Assembly: GCA_001644045.1 (NCBI GenBank)
Contig: LUUF01000099.1
Coordinates: 48,883 to 112,882 of the forward strand
DNA length: 64,000 bases
Source: Methylomonas methanica
Lineage (GTDB): Bacteria > Pseudomonadota > Gammaproteobacteria > Methylococcales > Methylomonadaceae
Direction: 5' to 3'
Of this stretch, positions 18,585 to 28,678 are shown in pieces. How positions within the stretch are numbered: position 1 is the first letter of the stretch; each line of letters opens with the position of its first letter. The translations under genes and the position numbers were made by a program. A model generated the notes under the pieces. That model ran no database searches. It saw only the letters and a program-made list of their open reading frames with translations, and was not told where the DNA came from.

Positions 18585-19658
18585 GTGTTTCCCGTTAAAT
18601 CATGCAAATTCGCCCTGACCGGGCTAATCCTGAGCCAACTGCTTTTTACGCCGACCCTGGCCGCGCCCGTCTCGCCCATGTACCGGCCTTCTCCGGCGCT
18701 GACCGGCCATGATCTAGCGGTTATCGTCAACGACGCAGACCCGTTAAGCGTACAGATCGGAGCTTATTATCAACAACAGCGGCAAATACCGGCCGAGCAG
18801 ATGATACATGTGCGCTTTACGCCGAATCAGGCAGTATTGTCCAAGCAACAATTCGAGCAAGTGAAGCAGGAAGTCGATCAAAAAACCCTCGAGCATGTGC
18901 AAGCCTTCGCGCTAACCTGGCTGCAACCGTTTCGCGTCGATTGCATGTCCATCACCACGGCCTTCGCGGCCGGCTTCAGCGAATCCTTTTGCGCAAAAGG
19001 CTGCGTGCAAACCCATAACAGCCCTTATTTCACCTCCGAAACCGATAAACCGTTTAAAACGCACGGCTGGCGGCCGACCATGGCCGTGGCGGGTAAAACC
19101 TTCGCGGAGGCGAAAAAATTGATCGATACCGGCATCGCCGCGGATTATTCGCATCCGCAAGGCTCGGCGTATCTGTTAAAAACCTCGGACCAGGCGCGTA
19201 GCTCCAGAGCGGTAATGTTTCCGAAAGTGGCCGAATCGTTAACCAGCTTCTGGCCGGTGAATTATCTGGAGCAAGACTATATTGAGGGACGCCAGGACGT
19301 GATGTTTTATTTCACCGGCCTGACCAAGGTACCGCATCTGGCGGATAACCGCTATTTACCCGGCGCTATTGCCGATCATCTTACCTCCGCGGGCGGCGTG
19401 ATGTCGGGCAGCGACCAGATGAATATCACCGAATGGCTGCGCGCCGGCGCTACCGCCAGCTATGGTGCAGTGGTGGAACCCTGTAATTTCCCGGCCAAGT
19501 TTCCTAACCCCGGCGTATTGATGTATTTTTATTTGCGCGGCAGCAGCTTGATCGAAGCGTATTGGAAAAGCGTCGCCCAACCCGGCCAGGGCATTTTCGT
19601 AGGCGAACCGCTGGCCAAGCCGTTTGCCTATCAGCCGCGCCAAGCGCCGATTCACTAG
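18585..19658 (+). CDS. TIGR03790 family secreted protein
   Basis: The family is recognised from LAVIVNDADPLSVQIGAYY, IPAEQMIHVRF and the C-terminal GAVVEPCNFPAKFPNPGVLM with LIEAYWKSVAQPGQGIFVGEP. Function is unknown; members occur in proteobacteria and cyanobacteria. The GTG start is chosen because GGAG lies six bases upstream and a clean signal peptide (KFALTGLILSQLLFTPTLAA) follows directly; longer starts would give an unlikely leader. The mature protein of about 330 residues is probably periplasmic. Cysteines in the middle (ESFCAKGCVQ) could form a disulfide. Confidence 0.85.
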   Translation: MFPVKSCKFALTGLILSQLLFTPTLAAPVSPMYRPSPALTGHDLAVIVNDADPLSVQIGAYYQQQRQIPAEQMIHVRFTPNQAVLSKQQFEQVKQEVDQKTLEHVQAFALTWLQPFRVDCMSITTAFAAGFSESFCAKGCVQTHNSPYFTSETDKPFKTHGWRPTMAVAGKTFAEAKKLIDTGIAADYSHPQGSAYLLKTSDQARSSRAVMFPKVAESLTSFWPVNYLEQDYIEGRQDVMFYFTGLTKVPHLADNRYLPGAIADHLTSAGGVMSGSDQMNITEWLRAGATASYGAVVEPCNFPAKFPNPGVLMYFYLRGSSLIEAYWKSVAQPGQGIFVGEPLAKPFAYQPRQAPIH

Positions 19659-19698
19659 TAGAAGCCTATTAAAATTAAAAAACCTCCTTGTCCTTCCG

Positions 19699-19715
19699 TA
19701 CCCACGAGGCATAAA
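19699..19715 (+). repeat. 17-bp motif related to the micro-insertions in the IS21 element
   Basis: TACCCACGAGGCATAAA differs at two adjacent positions from the 17-bp sequence inserted in istA at 63001-63017. It sits in the 87-bp gap after the TIGR03790 gene, inside a hairpin-like CCTTCC...GGAGAAGG context, and removing it would bring the two arms together. Chance similarity cannot be excluded. Confidence 0.4.
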
Positions 19716-19745
19716 GGAGAAGGTTGGGATGAGGGGATTTAAAAG

Positions 19746-21137
19746 TCACCCCACATCCGCTCCATCATCGGCGACGATAAGCCGATTGCGGCCGGCTTCC
19801 TTGGCGACGTACAAGGCCTGGTCGGCACGGTTTAACAGATCGAGCCGATTACGGCCATGGACCGGATAAATCGCCACGCCTATCGATACCGTCACTTGCG
19901 GCAGCTGATGACTGCCGAATTTCAGCGATAAGGTTTCGATAGCCGAACGCAATGCTTCCAAACGCCGCAAGATTTTATCCGGCTGGATTTCGGTGGTGAC
20001 CACCACAAATTCTTCGCCGCCAAAACGACACACCATGTCGCTGCCTTCCCGAAAGCCGTTCATCAACTGCGCGGTTTTCTTCAAGACTTCGTCGCCGGCA
20101 TCGTGGCCGTAGTTATCGTTAAATGTTTTAAAAAAATCGATGTCTATCATCGCCACGGCCAGCATTTTGCCGCTGCGGCTCATCCGTAACAGTTCCCGAT
20201 CCAGTACTTCTTCCAAAAAACGCCGATTGAACAGACCGGTGAGTGGGTCGCGTATCGACAGCTCATGCAATTCCTCGCGTAAGGTCAAATTGGCCAAGGC
20301 CAGCCGGGCGCTATCGGCGGCGGCTTCGGCTATCGACAGCTCGCGTTGAATATCTTCCGGATTTTCACTGGTAAACCGGCATTCGATGTAAATCAAGCCC
20401 AACGCTCGCGAGTGCGCCAATAACGGAATGCACAGATAAGGGCTGGCCCCGGGTTTTACATGGCTGCAAACCGGATTGATGCTTTGGCCGACGCGGGCAA
20501 TATGAATACAGCCGCGCCGCATGCCCCAACATTCGTCCGGGGTAAACACCGTCTCCAGCTCGCTTTCGCCGCTGCCCCAGGCATCGACCAGCACCAGCGA
20601 GTTACCGGCGGCATCCAGCATATAAAGGCCGCCAACGGAACCGGCAAACAAGCGTACCAATGCCGCTTTGATAATCGGATAAGCCTCGTCCATTTTTTGG
20701 CAGCTCTGCAACAAATCGGTCATCTCGCGAATTAATTGCATATGCAAAATCGCCGCTTCCAATTCGTTTTGGGCTTTTTTTAACGCGGTAACATCCCGCG
20801 CCGCGGCAAAAATCCCGGCGACGTCGCCTTCCTCGTCGCGATAAACCGAAGCGTTGTACATCACTTCGGTGATCTGGCCGGAGACATGGCAGATGGCCAG
20901 CGGGTAATCGGTGACTTTGCCTTGCGAAAACGCCAAGCGATACCCGTCGCGGGCTTTTTGCGGATCGGTAAAGTAATTGGAAAAATCGCTGCCGATCAGT
21001 TGTTGGCGCGGTACGCCGGTGACTTTTTCGGTTGCGCTGTTCACGTCCATGATCTTGCCGTCGGCGCTGATAGTAACCAGCGGATCGAGACTGGCCTCGA
21101 TCAGGCTGCGCGCGTACGAAGTTTTAACGCTCCTCAT
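19746..21137 (-). CDS. PAS-GAF-GGDEF diguanylate cyclase
   Basis: The 463 residues comprise a PAS domain (about 8-120; SLDPLVTISADGKIMDVN, GIFAAARDVT), a GAF-like domain (about 140-285; RGCIHIARVGQSINPVCS, GLIYIECRF) and a C-terminal GGDEF domain (about 300-460; RDPLTGLFNRRFLEE, active site RFGGEEFVV, TVSIGVA). An intact GGEEF motif predicts synthesis of cyclic di-GMP in the cytoplasm. The usual RxxD inhibitory site is not canonical (REGSD). No membrane helix is present, so input is a soluble ligand or redox cue. Confidence 0.93.
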   Translation of the reverse strand: MRSVKTSYARSLIEASLDPLVTISADGKIMDVNSATEKVTGVPRQQLIGSDFSNYFTDPQKARDGYRLAFSQGKVTDYPLAICHVSGQITEVMYNASVYRDEEGDVAGIFAAARDVTALKKAQNELEAAILHMQLIREMTDLLQSCQKMDEAYPIIKAALVRLFAGSVGGLYMLDAAGNSLVLVDAWGSGESELETVFTPDECWGMRRGCIHIARVGQSINPVCSHVKPGASPYLCIPLLAHSRALGLIYIECRFTSENPEDIQRELSIAEAAADSARLALANLTLREELHELSIRDPLTGLFNRRFLEEVLDRELLRMSRSGKMLAVAMIDIDFFKTFNDNYGHDAGDEVLKKTAQLMNGFREGSDMVCRFGGEEFVVVTTEIQPDKILRRLEALRSAIETLSLKFGSHQLPQVTVSIGVAIYPVHGRNRLDLLNRADQALYVAKEAGRNRLIVADDGADVG

Positions 21138-21181
21138 ATGCGCTACTCAATTGCGGTGGAGGTTCACGAGGGCAGTAGCGC

Positions 21182-21784
21182 TTATTTAAACGCCTCGCCC
21201 CATTGCCCCAGATAAAATCGCTGCTCCAGAGCCGCGCGGCTACGTTCCGCCTGCTCGGCGGCTTGAAAGTCCTCGGCCAGGGTATCCGCCTCGGCTTGAT
21301 AGCCCATCGCCAGCATCGCCATCGGCGTGCAGTCGTTTGGTAAATTCAGCGCTTGCCGGGCTTTATCGGCATCGAAACCGCCCATCTGGTGGGTAATTAA
21401 TCCCAGAGCGTTGGCTTGCAGGCACAAACTCAAGGAGGCGGCGCCGGTGTCGTAAGCCGCCCAACGGTTGGCTTTGCCATTGTGATTGAAATTCTCCATC
21501 GCCACCGTCAGGATCAACACCGGGGCGTTTTTCGCCCACAGCTGATTTTTTTCGGCAATCACCGACAGCATGTTTTGCCAGGCGGCAACATTGCTGGATT
21601 TATCGCACACCACAAAGCGCCAGGGTTGATCGTTAAAACAGGACGGCGCCCAACGCGCGGCTTCCAGCACGGCGGTCAAATCCTGGTGGCTAACCGCTTT
21701 ATCCGGATCGAACGCGCGCGGGCTCCAGCGGCTGGCGATCAAATTGTGAATGTCTACCTGGGTGATGGCGAGTTTATGTTGCAT
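21182..21784 (-). CDS. Nitroreductase family FMN oxidoreductase
   Basis: The 200-residue protein shows the nitroreductase pattern: SRWSPRAFDPDKAV at the N terminus for FMN phosphate binding, EAARWAPSCFNDQPWRFVV, and DTGAASLSLCLQANALGL in the dimer core. Such enzymes use NAD(P)H to reduce nitro compounds, quinones or flavins; the natural substrate is not predictable. It is a single gene, separated from the GGDEF gene by 44 bp on the same strand. Confidence 0.92.
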   Translation of the reverse strand: MQHKLAITQVDIHNLIASRWSPRAFDPDKAVSHQDLTAVLEAARWAPSCFNDQPWRFVVCDKSSNVAAWQNMLSVIAEKNQLWAKNAPVLILTVAMENFNHNGKANRWAAYDTGAASLSLCLQANALGLITHQMGGFDADKARQALNLPNDCTPMAMLAMGYQAEADTLAEDFQAAEQAERSRAALEQRFYLGQWGEAFK

Positions 21785-22111
21785 GGCTGAGCCCCTTTTA
21801 AGCGCGTAAACAATCGATCAGTGAGATTTGCCGCGTTACAAATTCGCGTATTGCAAACCCTATGCCTTGTACATGTGTGCCGATAAGCAGCATTGGCTAG
21901 TCCGGCGGATGGTAGCGCGCTAACACCGCTACGTCCATTTTTTAGCACGGATCGCCGCCAAGCGCCGAGTAGGCTTTATAGCGCCTGGCAGATGGTGCTA
22001 AAATCGCGCGTTTAATATCATCAATAGAATCGTACGGCTAATCGGCGCAACCGTTATTTTCAGCGGCCTAAGTCCGCAACCCAGCCGCTGAAATGCAACG
22101 CAGACAACATC
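21785..22111. other. Intergenic region between nitroreductase and ileS
   Basis: This 327-bp gap holds no credible gene. ribF, the usual neighbour of ileS, is not here. A near -10 box (CTAAAAT, about 21997-22003) and the leader hairpin described separately are the only signals seen. Confidence 0.6.
22058..22093 (+). promoter_or_regulatory. Leader hairpin directly upstream of ileS
   Basis: Perfect 10-bp arms TTTCAGCGGC and GCCGCTGAAA enclose a 16-nt loop and end 18 nt before the ileS start. There is no T-run after it, so it is not a classic terminator. No Shine-Dalgarno sequence follows. It may affect translation or be part of a leader control of ileS; this is inference from structure only. 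Confidence 0.45.
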
Positions 22112-24943
22112 ATGACCATGGATTACAAACAAACCCTGAACCTCCCCAAGACCGAGTTTGCGATGAAAGCCAATCTGGCGCAACGCGAACCGGAGATGCT
22201 GAAAAAGTGGAACGAAAACCAGCTCTACCAAAAAATTCGCGAGGTTTGCGCCGGCCGCCCTAAATTTGTATTGCACGACGGCCCTCCCTACGCCAACGGC
22301 GCGATTCACATCGGTCACGCGGTAAATAAGGTATTGAAGGACATCATCGTCAAATCCAAAACCCTCAGCGGTTTCGATGCGCCATACGTGCCGGGTTGGG
22401 ATTGCCACGGTTTGCCTATCGAATTGATGGTGGAAAAGTCGGTCGGCAAAGCCGGCGTCAAAGTGTCGCCCGCCGAATTTCGTAAGGAATGCCGCGCCTA
22501 CGCCAAAAAACAGGTCAACATTCAGAAAGAAGAATTCATCCGCCTCGGCGTCTTGGGCGATTGGGACAATCCTTACTTGACGATGGATTTTGCATTTGAA
22601 GCCGACATCGTTCGCGCGCTGGGCAAAATCGCCGCCAAAGGCCATCTGAGCAAGGGAGCGAAACCGGTACATTGGTGTACCGATTGCGGCTCGGCGCTCG
22701 CCGAGGCGGAAGTGGAATACGAAGACAAACATTCGCCGGCCATCGACGTGCGCTTCTCGGTGGTGGATGAACATGCGTTTATGGAAAAATGCCACCATGC
22801 CGGCGACCGCGAAGGCAAAGGCCCGCTGTCGGTAGTGATCTGGACTACCACGCCGTGGACTTTACCGGCCAACCAGGCTGTGGCGCTGAACCCGGATCTG
22901 GAATACGCCGTGGTGCAATGCGATATCGACGGCCAAACCGAGCGCTTGGTCATCGCCGAAGCCTTGCTTAAAGATGCGGTTTTGCGTTACGGCATCGGCG
23001 AACATCACATCGTCGGCTATTGCAAAGGCGCAGCATTGGAAAACCAATTGCTGCAACATCCGTTCTACGACCGGCAAGTGCCGATCATCCTCGGCGACCA
23101 CGTCACCACCGATGCTGGTACCGGCGCGGTACACACCGCTCCCGGCCACGGCCAGGAAGACTATGTGGTGGGTATGAAATACGGCCTGCCGGTGGACAAT
23201 CCGGTCGGTAGCAACGGCGTATTTTTGCCTAGCACCGAATTATTTGCCGGCCTGCATGTGTTTACCGCCAACGAAAAGGTGCTGGAAGTCTTGCGCGAGC
23301 GCGGCAAATTGCTGCATCACCACGCCTTGCTGCACAGCTACCCGCATTGCTGGCGTCACAAAACCCCGATCATTTTCCGCGCCACCCCGCAATGGTTTAT
23401 CTCCATGGAGAAAAACGGCCTGCGCGACACCGCTTTGAATGAAGTGAAACGAGTGGACTGGATCCCCGATTGGGGCCAAGCCCGTATCGAAGCCATGCTG
23501 AATAACCGGCCGGACTGGTGTATCTCCCGCCAACGTACCTGGGGTGTGCCGATCGCCTTTTTCGTACATAAAGAAACGGGCGAATTGCATCCGCGTACCG
23601 GCGAGTTGATAGAGCAGGTGGCCAAACGCATCGAACAACAAGGCATAGACGCCTGGTTTGAACTGGACGCGGCGGAACTGATCGGCGCCGATGCCGAGCA
23701 TTACCAAAAAATGACCGACACCCTGGATGTCTGGTTTGATTCCGGCGTGACCCACGCGGCGGTTTTGGAACGGCGCGAGCAATTGCGCTTCCCGGCCGAC
23801 CTGTATCTGGAAGGTTCGGATCAACATCGCGGCTGGTTCCAGTCATCCCTGTTGGCTTCGGTAGCGATGAACGATGTGGCGCCGTACAAACAAGTATTGA
23901 CCCACGGCTTCACCGTCGATGCCGAGGGCAAGAAAATGTCCAAATCCAAGGGCAATGTGGTGCTGCCGCAAACCGTGATGAAATCGCTGGGCGCCGACGT
24001 GTTGCGCTTGTGGGTGGCAGGCACCGATTATCGCGGCGAAATGTCGGTATCCGAGGAAATTTTAAAACGCACCTCCGACGGTTACCGCCGCTTGCGCAAC
24101 ACGGCCCGCTTCCTGCTCTCCAATCTGGACGGCTTCGACCCGGCGCAACATTTGGTAGCCAAAGATGATTTGCTGGCGCTGGACCGTTGGGCGGTCGATA
24201 AAGCCTGGCAATTGCAGGAAGAAATCAAAGCCTCTTACAACGCCTACCAGTTCCAAAGCATTTACCAAAAAGTGCTGACCTTCTGCAGCATCGATTTGGG
24301 CGGCTTTTACCTGGACATCATCAAGGACCGCCAGTACACCGCCAAGGAAGATTGCCTAGCGCGGCGTTCCGCGCAAACCGCGATGTACCATGTCATTGAG
24401 GCGCTAACCCGCTGGCTGGCACCTATCACTAGCTACACCGCCGATGAATTATGGCAATTTATTCCCGGTCAACGGGGCGAGTCGGTGTTTCTGGAAACCT
24501 GGTACGAAGGCCTGTTCCCGCTAGATGCCAACGCCGCGATCAGCCGCGATACCTGGGACAAAGTGATGGCGGTGCGCACCGTTGTCTCCAAGGAACTGGA
24601 GCAACTGCGCGGCAAGGGCGCCATCGGCGCCTCCCTGAATGCGGAAGTGGAATTGTATTGCGACGATGCTTATGGCGCGGAGCTGAACAAACTGGCCAGC
24701 GAACTGCATTTTGTGTTCATCACCTCCAATGCCGGCGTCGCCGACATGCAATTCTGCCCGGACGATGCGGTAGCTACCGAATTGGATGGCGTGAAATTGA
24801 AAGTAACGGTATCCGAGCATGCCAAATGCGTACGCTGCTGGCACCAACGCTACGACATTGGCGAACACCCCGAGCATCCTGAATTGTGCGGCCGCTGCGT
24901 GGAAAATGTGACCGGCCCTGGCGAGACCCGTCGTTATGCTTAA
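22112..24943 (+). CDS. ileS: Isoleucyl-tRNA synthetase
   Basis: This class I synthetase charges tRNA-Ile with isoleucine. The 943 residues match the bacterial length. HIGH is at 66-69 (GAIHIGHA), the editing domain carries [12 protein letters not shown] and [16 protein letters not shown], and KMSKS is at 608-612. A C-terminal zinc site is formed by CVRCW and [10 protein letters not shown]. An ATG two codons downstream is an alternative start. The stop overlaps lspA by 8 bp, the standard ileS-lspA pairing. Confidence 0.98.
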   Translation: MTMDYKQTLNLPKTEFAMKANLAQREPEMLKKWNENQLYQKIREVCAGRPKFVLHDGPPYANGAIHIGHAVNKVLKDIIVKSKTLSGFDAPYVPGWDCHGLPIELMVEKSVGKAGVKVSPAEFRKECRAYAKKQVNIQKEEFIRLGVLGDWDNPYLTMDFAFEADIVRALGKIAAKGHLSKGAKPVHWCTDCGSALAEAEVEYEDKHSPAIDVRFSVVDEHAFMEKCHHAGDREGKGPLSVVIWTTTPWTLPANQAVALNPDLEYAVVQCDIDGQTERLVIAEALLKDAVLRYGIGEHHIVGYCKGAALENQLLQHPFYDRQVPIILGDHVTTDAGTGAVHTAPGHGQEDYVVGMKYGLPVDNPVGSNGVFLPSTELFAGLHVFTANEKVLEVLRERGKLLHHHALLHSYPHCWRHKTPIIFRATPQWFISMEKNGLRDTALNEVKRVDWIPDWGQARIEAMLNNRPDWCISRQRTWGVPIAFFVHKETGELHPRTGELIEQVAKRIEQQGIDAWFELDAAELIGADAEHYQKMTDTLDVWFDSGVTHAAVLERREQLRFPADLYLEGSDQHRGWFQSSLLASVAMNDVAPYKQVLTHGFTVDAEGKKMSKSKGNVVLPQTVMKSLGADVLRLWVAGTDYRGEMSVSEEILKRTSDGYRRLRNTARFLLSNLDGFDPAQHLVAKDDLLALDRWAVDKAWQLQEEIKASYNAYQFQSIYQKVLTFCSIDLGGFYLDIIKDRQYTAKEDCLARRSAQTAMYHVIEALTRWLAPITSYTADELWQFIPGQRGESVFLETWYEGLFPLDANAAISRDTWDKVMAVRTVVSKELEQLRGKGAIGASLNAEVELYCDDAYGAELNKLASELHFVFITSNAGVADMQFCPDDAVATELDGVKLKVTVSEHAKCVRCWHQRYDIGEHPEHPELCGRCVENVTGPGETRRYA

Positions 24944-25415
24944 GTGGTTGTGGGTATCTGCGCTGACGCTGGTGCTGGATCAGGCCAGCAAGCTGGCAGT
25001 GGACGGTTCGATGCAACTGTTCGAGTCGATTCCGTTGATCCCGTACTTCAACCTGACCTACGTGCATAACACCGGCGCGGCGTTCAGCTTCCTGGCCCAG
25101 GCCGGCGGCTGGCAACGCTGGTTGTTCGCGGGTTTGGCCGTGGTGATGAGCAGCATCATCGCGGTCTGGCTGCATCGTTTGCAAAAACACGAGACCTTGA
25201 TGGCTGTAGCCTTGTCCCTGGTCTTGGGCGGCGCCATCGGCAATCTGATCGACCGGGTCGCTTACGGTTATGTGATCGACTTTCTGGATGTCTACTACCA
25301 AGACTGGCACTGGCCGGCGTTCAACATCGCGGATTCGGCGATTTGCATCGGTGTGGGCTTGATGTTGTTGGAGAGTTTTGGCTTTGGGCGCAAAGCGGTT
25401 GATGTTTTGGAATAA
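24936..25415 (+). CDS. lspA: Lipoprotein signal peptidase (signal peptidase II)
   Basis: The 159-residue inner-membrane aspartyl protease removes signal peptides of diacylglyceryl-modified prolipoproteins. Four helices and the family motifs are visible: NTGAAFSFL (45-53), GNLIDRV (102-108), the catalytic Asp115 in VIDF and Asp133 in FNIADSAI. It is translationally coupled to ileS. A possible hairpin (AATCCGT/ACGGATT) straddles the stop and the bases after it. Confidence 0.97.
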   Translation: MLKWLWVSALTLVLDQASKLAVDGSMQLFESIPLIPYFNLTYVHNTGAAFSFLAQAGGWQRWLFAGLAVVMSSIIAVWLHRLQKHETLMAVALSLVLGGAIGNLIDRVAYGYVIDFLDVYYQDWHWPAFNIADSAICIGVGLMLLESFGFGRKAVDVLE

Positions 25416-25475
25416 TCCGTAACTTTTTCTTGAAACGGATTGACGCCTTCTCTCTCAAAAGGAATATGTGTAGTT

Positions 25476-25524
25476 ATCGCGGCGGCTAATTTTTAACGTC
25501 GGTTCTCGGACCGACAACCGCGAT
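25476..25524. terminator. Nested hairpin between lspA and the DUF3820 gene
   Basis: Outer arms ATCGCGG and CCGCGAT enclose an inner hairpin GTCGGT-TCTCGG-ACCGAC. The structure lies between two convergent genes and just touches the stop of the leftward one. It probably ends transcripts from both sides, though neither side has a strong U-run. Confidence 0.5.
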
Positions 25525-25748
25525 TATTTAAACAGTTTGGCCTGCCTTAGTGGATCGAGCAGGGGTTTCAGCCCATTGTGATCCATCTCCTGCATCAGAG
25601 CCAATAATCTGCCTAGTTCGCCACCCGGAAATCCCTCCCGAGCAAACCAATTAAGGTAGTGACTAGGCAAATCGGCAATGACTCGGCCTTTGTATTTGCC
25701 GTAAGGCATGGGAAGTGTAACCAACTTTTGTAGATCTTCAGGTTTCAT
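25524..25748 (-). CDS. DUF3820 family protein
   Basis: The 74-residue protein begins MKPEDLQKLVTLPMPYGKYKG and has the DUF3820 pattern with LPMPYGKYKGRVIADLPSHYLNWF. A related segment occurs in exonuclease-like proteins, but the stand-alone function is unknown. I take the internal ATG as start because the longer frame adds unrelated residues. It lies at the end of the NAD salvage operon after a 152-bp gap. Confidence 0.85.
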   Translation of the reverse strand: MKPEDLQKLVTLPMPYGKYKGRVIADLPSHYLNWFAREGFPGGELGRLLALMQEMDHNGLKPLLDPLRQAKLFK

Positions 25749-25900
25749 TGGCGAGTGGTTTCCGAATCTCCGGCGGGTACAATATGGTTGCCCACCACAA
25801 ACAGTGGCAGGTAGCTTGCTGCCAAAATTGCCGATAGAAATTCGCCCTATTCTTTGCGGCGCGAAATTTAAGCCGACCTTTTTTCCATGAGCATTCTCCA

Positions 25901-26956
25901 TCACATACAAATCGGCAGGAAGTTGCACAATATAGCAAAGTGATCTTCAAATAAGTCTTCTTCCATTGCGGAAATCTGTGCGAACGGCACCCAGGCCACT
26001 GTTTCAAGATCGTCTGCTGCGTTGATTTCCGGCCAAGTCTCAACATCGAGAAACAATTTTTCTAAAGCAAAGTGATGGGCATGGGTGATCACGCGACCAC
26101 GACATGACCTTCTGGGGTGGGCAAAGACATTAACCCGCTCAAGACAATGCCGCAGTATTGCATCCGTCACATTCAGGCTGGTTTCTTCCTTTAATTCGCG
26201 GATCGCGCCTTGTAGCAAGGATTCGCGTTTTTCCAGAAAGCCGCCCGGTATGGCCCACAAACCTTTGCCGGGATAATGCTTGCGCTTGCCCAGCAACACA
26301 TGGCCGTTGACGGTGACCAGCGCATCGACAGTGGTGGCAATAATATCCCAGGGAATCCCGGCATAGACTTGATTCTCTTGGTCGATTTTGGCGTATTCGG
26401 CTTTTAATACCGTGTATTCAGGACTCTTAGACCAATCATTTAGAAACTCCCGCACCGGTATCGAAATGCGACTGGCGATATTTGCCAAGGCTGTCCCGGC
26501 GCTTTCCGCCGCAAAAAACTGGCTGCGCAACGCCGTGGCATCGATATCAAGCTCGGACTCTATCTCGACCATCGACCAATCCGGAAAATTATCCAAATAA
26601 TACGTTGTATCGTCTTTTTTAAAGCCTACCAACGCAACCCGCTCATCGTCGAAAACACATTCCGCAACTTGCCGCCTGACATCGGCATTCCAGAGCGTGT
26701 CGTCGTAATAATCCCGCACCGGTAAAAACCGCAAGCGGGCTTGATCGCTCTCCGGCAGAGTAGCAGTAATCATAGCGGCCCGTTCGCTCCATTTAAACGG
26801 ATTGCGGATATTTCTGGACTGGAAGGACGAACCGACAATCACCAGCACTTCGTCGGCGATTTCCAGTGCCTGCTTGGTGAGTTGCTCATGACCCTTGTGA
26901 TAAATTTGGTAACGGCCAATTACAATAGCTTTTTGGTATTTCGGCATCATTCCCAC
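25901..26956 (-). CDS. nadM: Bifunctional NMN adenylyltransferase / Nudix hydrolase
   Basis: Residues about 1-180 are a NadM-type nucleotidyl transferase (AIVIGRYQIYHKGHEQ with the HxGH site; FKWSERAAMI; DIDATALR), which makes NAD from NMN and ATP. Residues about 205-340 are a Nudix domain with a complete box (GGFLEKRESLLQGAIRELKE then ET), probably an ADP-ribose pyrophosphatase. This fusion is known from cyanobacteria, Francisella and others. The gene starts 2 bp after nadE, so the two are surely cotranscribed. Both activities recycle NAD pieces, in line with the operon. Confidence 0.95.
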   Translation of the reverse strand: MGMMPKYQKAIVIGRYQIYHKGHEQLTKQALEIADEVLVIVGSSFQSRNIRNPFKWSERAAMITATLPESDQARLRFLPVRDYYDDTLWNADVRRQVAECVFDDERVALVGFKKDDTTYYLDNFPDWSMVEIESELDIDATALRSQFFAAESAGTALANIASRISIPVREFLNDWSKSPEYTVLKAEYAKIDQENQVYAGIPWDIIATTVDALVTVNGHVLLGKRKHYPGKGLWAIPGGFLEKRESLLQGAIRELKEETSLNVTDAILRHCLERVNVFAHPRRSCRGRVITHAHHFALEKLFLDVETWPEINAADDLETVAWVPFAQISAMEEDLFEDHFAILCNFLPICM

Positions 26957-26958
26957 CC

Positions 26959-28659
26959 TTAATGCTTGGCCGCAATCGGCATTTGCCGGCCGGCACCAAA
27001 CGCTCTGGGCCGCACCCGAATGATAGGCGGCGCCTGCCGGCGTTTATACTCGTTGCGGGCTATCATGCCGACTATGCGTTGGTAAACCGCTTCGCCGGCG
27101 GCGGTGGCTCGATAGCCTGTGACAAAGTGGTGAGCTTGTTGATATTCGTGGTCAGCCAGTTGCTTGCCTTCGATCAACAGTTTCAGAATTTCATCCAACA
27201 CCTCGTAAGGCGGCAAACTATCGGTATCTTTCTGGTCGGGCGCCAATTCTGCGGAAGGCGGTTTCGTTAAAATAGCTTCGGGAATAATCACGCGGCCGGC
27301 GCGTTGGTTGATATAGGCGGACAGGCGATACACCTCGGTTTTATACAAGTCGCCGATCAGGCCCAGGCCGCCGTTGGTGTCTCCGTACAACGTGCAATAG
27401 CCGACCGATATTTCGCTTTTGTTGCCGGTGGTCAGGACCATCGCGCCGGAGTGGTTGGAATAAGCCATCAGGATGGTGCCGCGCAGGCGGGCCTGCAGAT
27501 TTTCCAAGCTCAAGCCGCGCAATTCGTCGGTAAAACTACTGTGAAATTGCGCGCCAAAATCACTGACCAGCGTCTTGATCGGATAACTGAAAAGCGGCAC
27601 GCCCAAGGCGTCGCAGAGCAGTTGCGAGTCGCTTACCGAGCCGCTGCTGGAAAATGCCGACGGCATCGTGATGGCGATGACATTCTCCGGCCCCAAGGCC
27701 TCGGCGGCAATGGCAATCGTCAATGCCGAATCGATGCCGCCCGATGAACCCACCACGACTTGTTGGAAGCCGCAGCGCCGCACATAATCGCGTAAACCCA
27801 ACAGAATGTGTTGCAGAATGAATTCCTGATCGTTATCGACTTGGGGTTCGGCCGGTTGCGCAATGGTTTGAAATCCGTCCTCTGCAAAACGCAGCGTGTC
27901 TATCACGGTTTGGAAAGCCGGCCATTCGCGCGCAATCTCGCCATCGGCATTCACGGCAAAGGAAGCCCCGTCAAATACGATACTGTCTTGCCCGCCGACT
28001 TGATTGACGTAAAGTATCGGCAGCCCATGTCGGCGTGCCGCGCCGCAAATCACCTGATGCCTTTGTGCGCGTTTACCAATATTGGAAGGGCTGGCATTGA
28101 TGCTGACCACCAAGTCCGGGCGAATCTCAGCAAGTGCTTCGTAAGGATTAACCGGATAATCGTCGGCATTGTCGTTCCAGCCGTCTTCGCAAATCATCAA
28201 TCCAACCTTATAGCCGCCGATCTCGATACTAACCGCGCCCTGTTGACCCGGTTCGAAGTGACGGCGTTCATCGAAAATATTGTAAGTTGGCAGTAGTTGT
28301 TTGTGATATTCGGCAATTATTTCGCCGTTATGAACGGCAATCAGCGCGTTATACAGCGGCTTACCGGGGCCGGTGAATTTTTTCGGCATGCCGACAATCG
28401 CAGTGATGCCCGGAAACTGTGTTGAAAAAGCGGTCAGCTCCGCCAGCGCCTCGTATGCTTTGCGGATAAAAGCCGATTCGTTCAACAGATCACCGGGGTA
28501 ATAACCGCAAACAGACAACTCGGGAAACACCACCAGTTGCGCCTGCTGCTCGCCGGCTTTTTGGAAAGCGTCCTTGGCAATCTCAAGGTTGCCGGCAAAA
28601 TCGCCGACCATGGGATTGATTTGGGCGATGGCGACGGTCAAGGCATGACGTGTAGACAT
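26959..28659 (-). CDS. nadE: Glutamine-dependent NAD+ synthetase
   Basis: The 566-residue protein fuses a nitrilase-type glutaminase (about 1-275; catalytic Glu in FPELSVCGY, Lys in YHKQLLP, Cys in MICEDGWN) to an NAD synthase domain (about 290-560; SSGGIDSALTIAIAAEALG, TGNKSEISVGYCTLYGD). It amidates nicotinate adenine dinucleotide with ammonia from glutamine. The start is taken at MSTRHALTVAIAQ because the open frame further upstream overlaps pncB and is not similar to NadE. A 19-bp gap separates it from pncB. Confidence 0.97.
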   Translation of the reverse strand: MSTRHALTVAIAQINPMVGDFAGNLEIAKDAFQKAGEQQAQLVVFPELSVCGYYPGDLLNESAFIRKAYEALAELTAFSTQFPGITAIVGMPKKFTGPGKPLYNALIAVHNGEIIAEYHKQLLPTYNIFDERRHFEPGQQGAVSIEIGGYKVGLMICEDGWNDNADDYPVNPYEALAEIRPDLVVSINASPSNIGKRAQRHQVICGAARRHGLPILYVNQVGGQDSIVFDGASFAVNADGEIAREWPAFQTVIDTLRFAEDGFQTIAQPAEPQVDNDQEFILQHILLGLRDYVRRCGFQQVVVGSSGGIDSALTIAIAAEALGPENVIAITMPSAFSSSGSVSDSQLLCDALGVPLFSYPIKTLVSDFGAQFHSSFTDELRGLSLENLQARLRGTILMAYSNHSGAMVLTTGNKSEISVGYCTLYGDTNGGLGLIGDLYKTEVYRLSAYINQRAGRVIIPEAILTKPPSAELAPDQKDTDSLPPYEVLDEILKLLIEGKQLADHEYQQAHHFVTGYRATAAGEAVYQRIVGMIARNEYKRRQAPPIIRVRPRAFGAGRQMPIAAKH

Positions 28660-28678
28660 AAAAATTCCTATGCAGAAT

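Noticed and set aside
21998..22798. Leftward frame of 266 codons over ileS
   Set aside because: It is antisense to ileS and rich in Phe, Arg and His as shadows of GC-rich coding sequence are.
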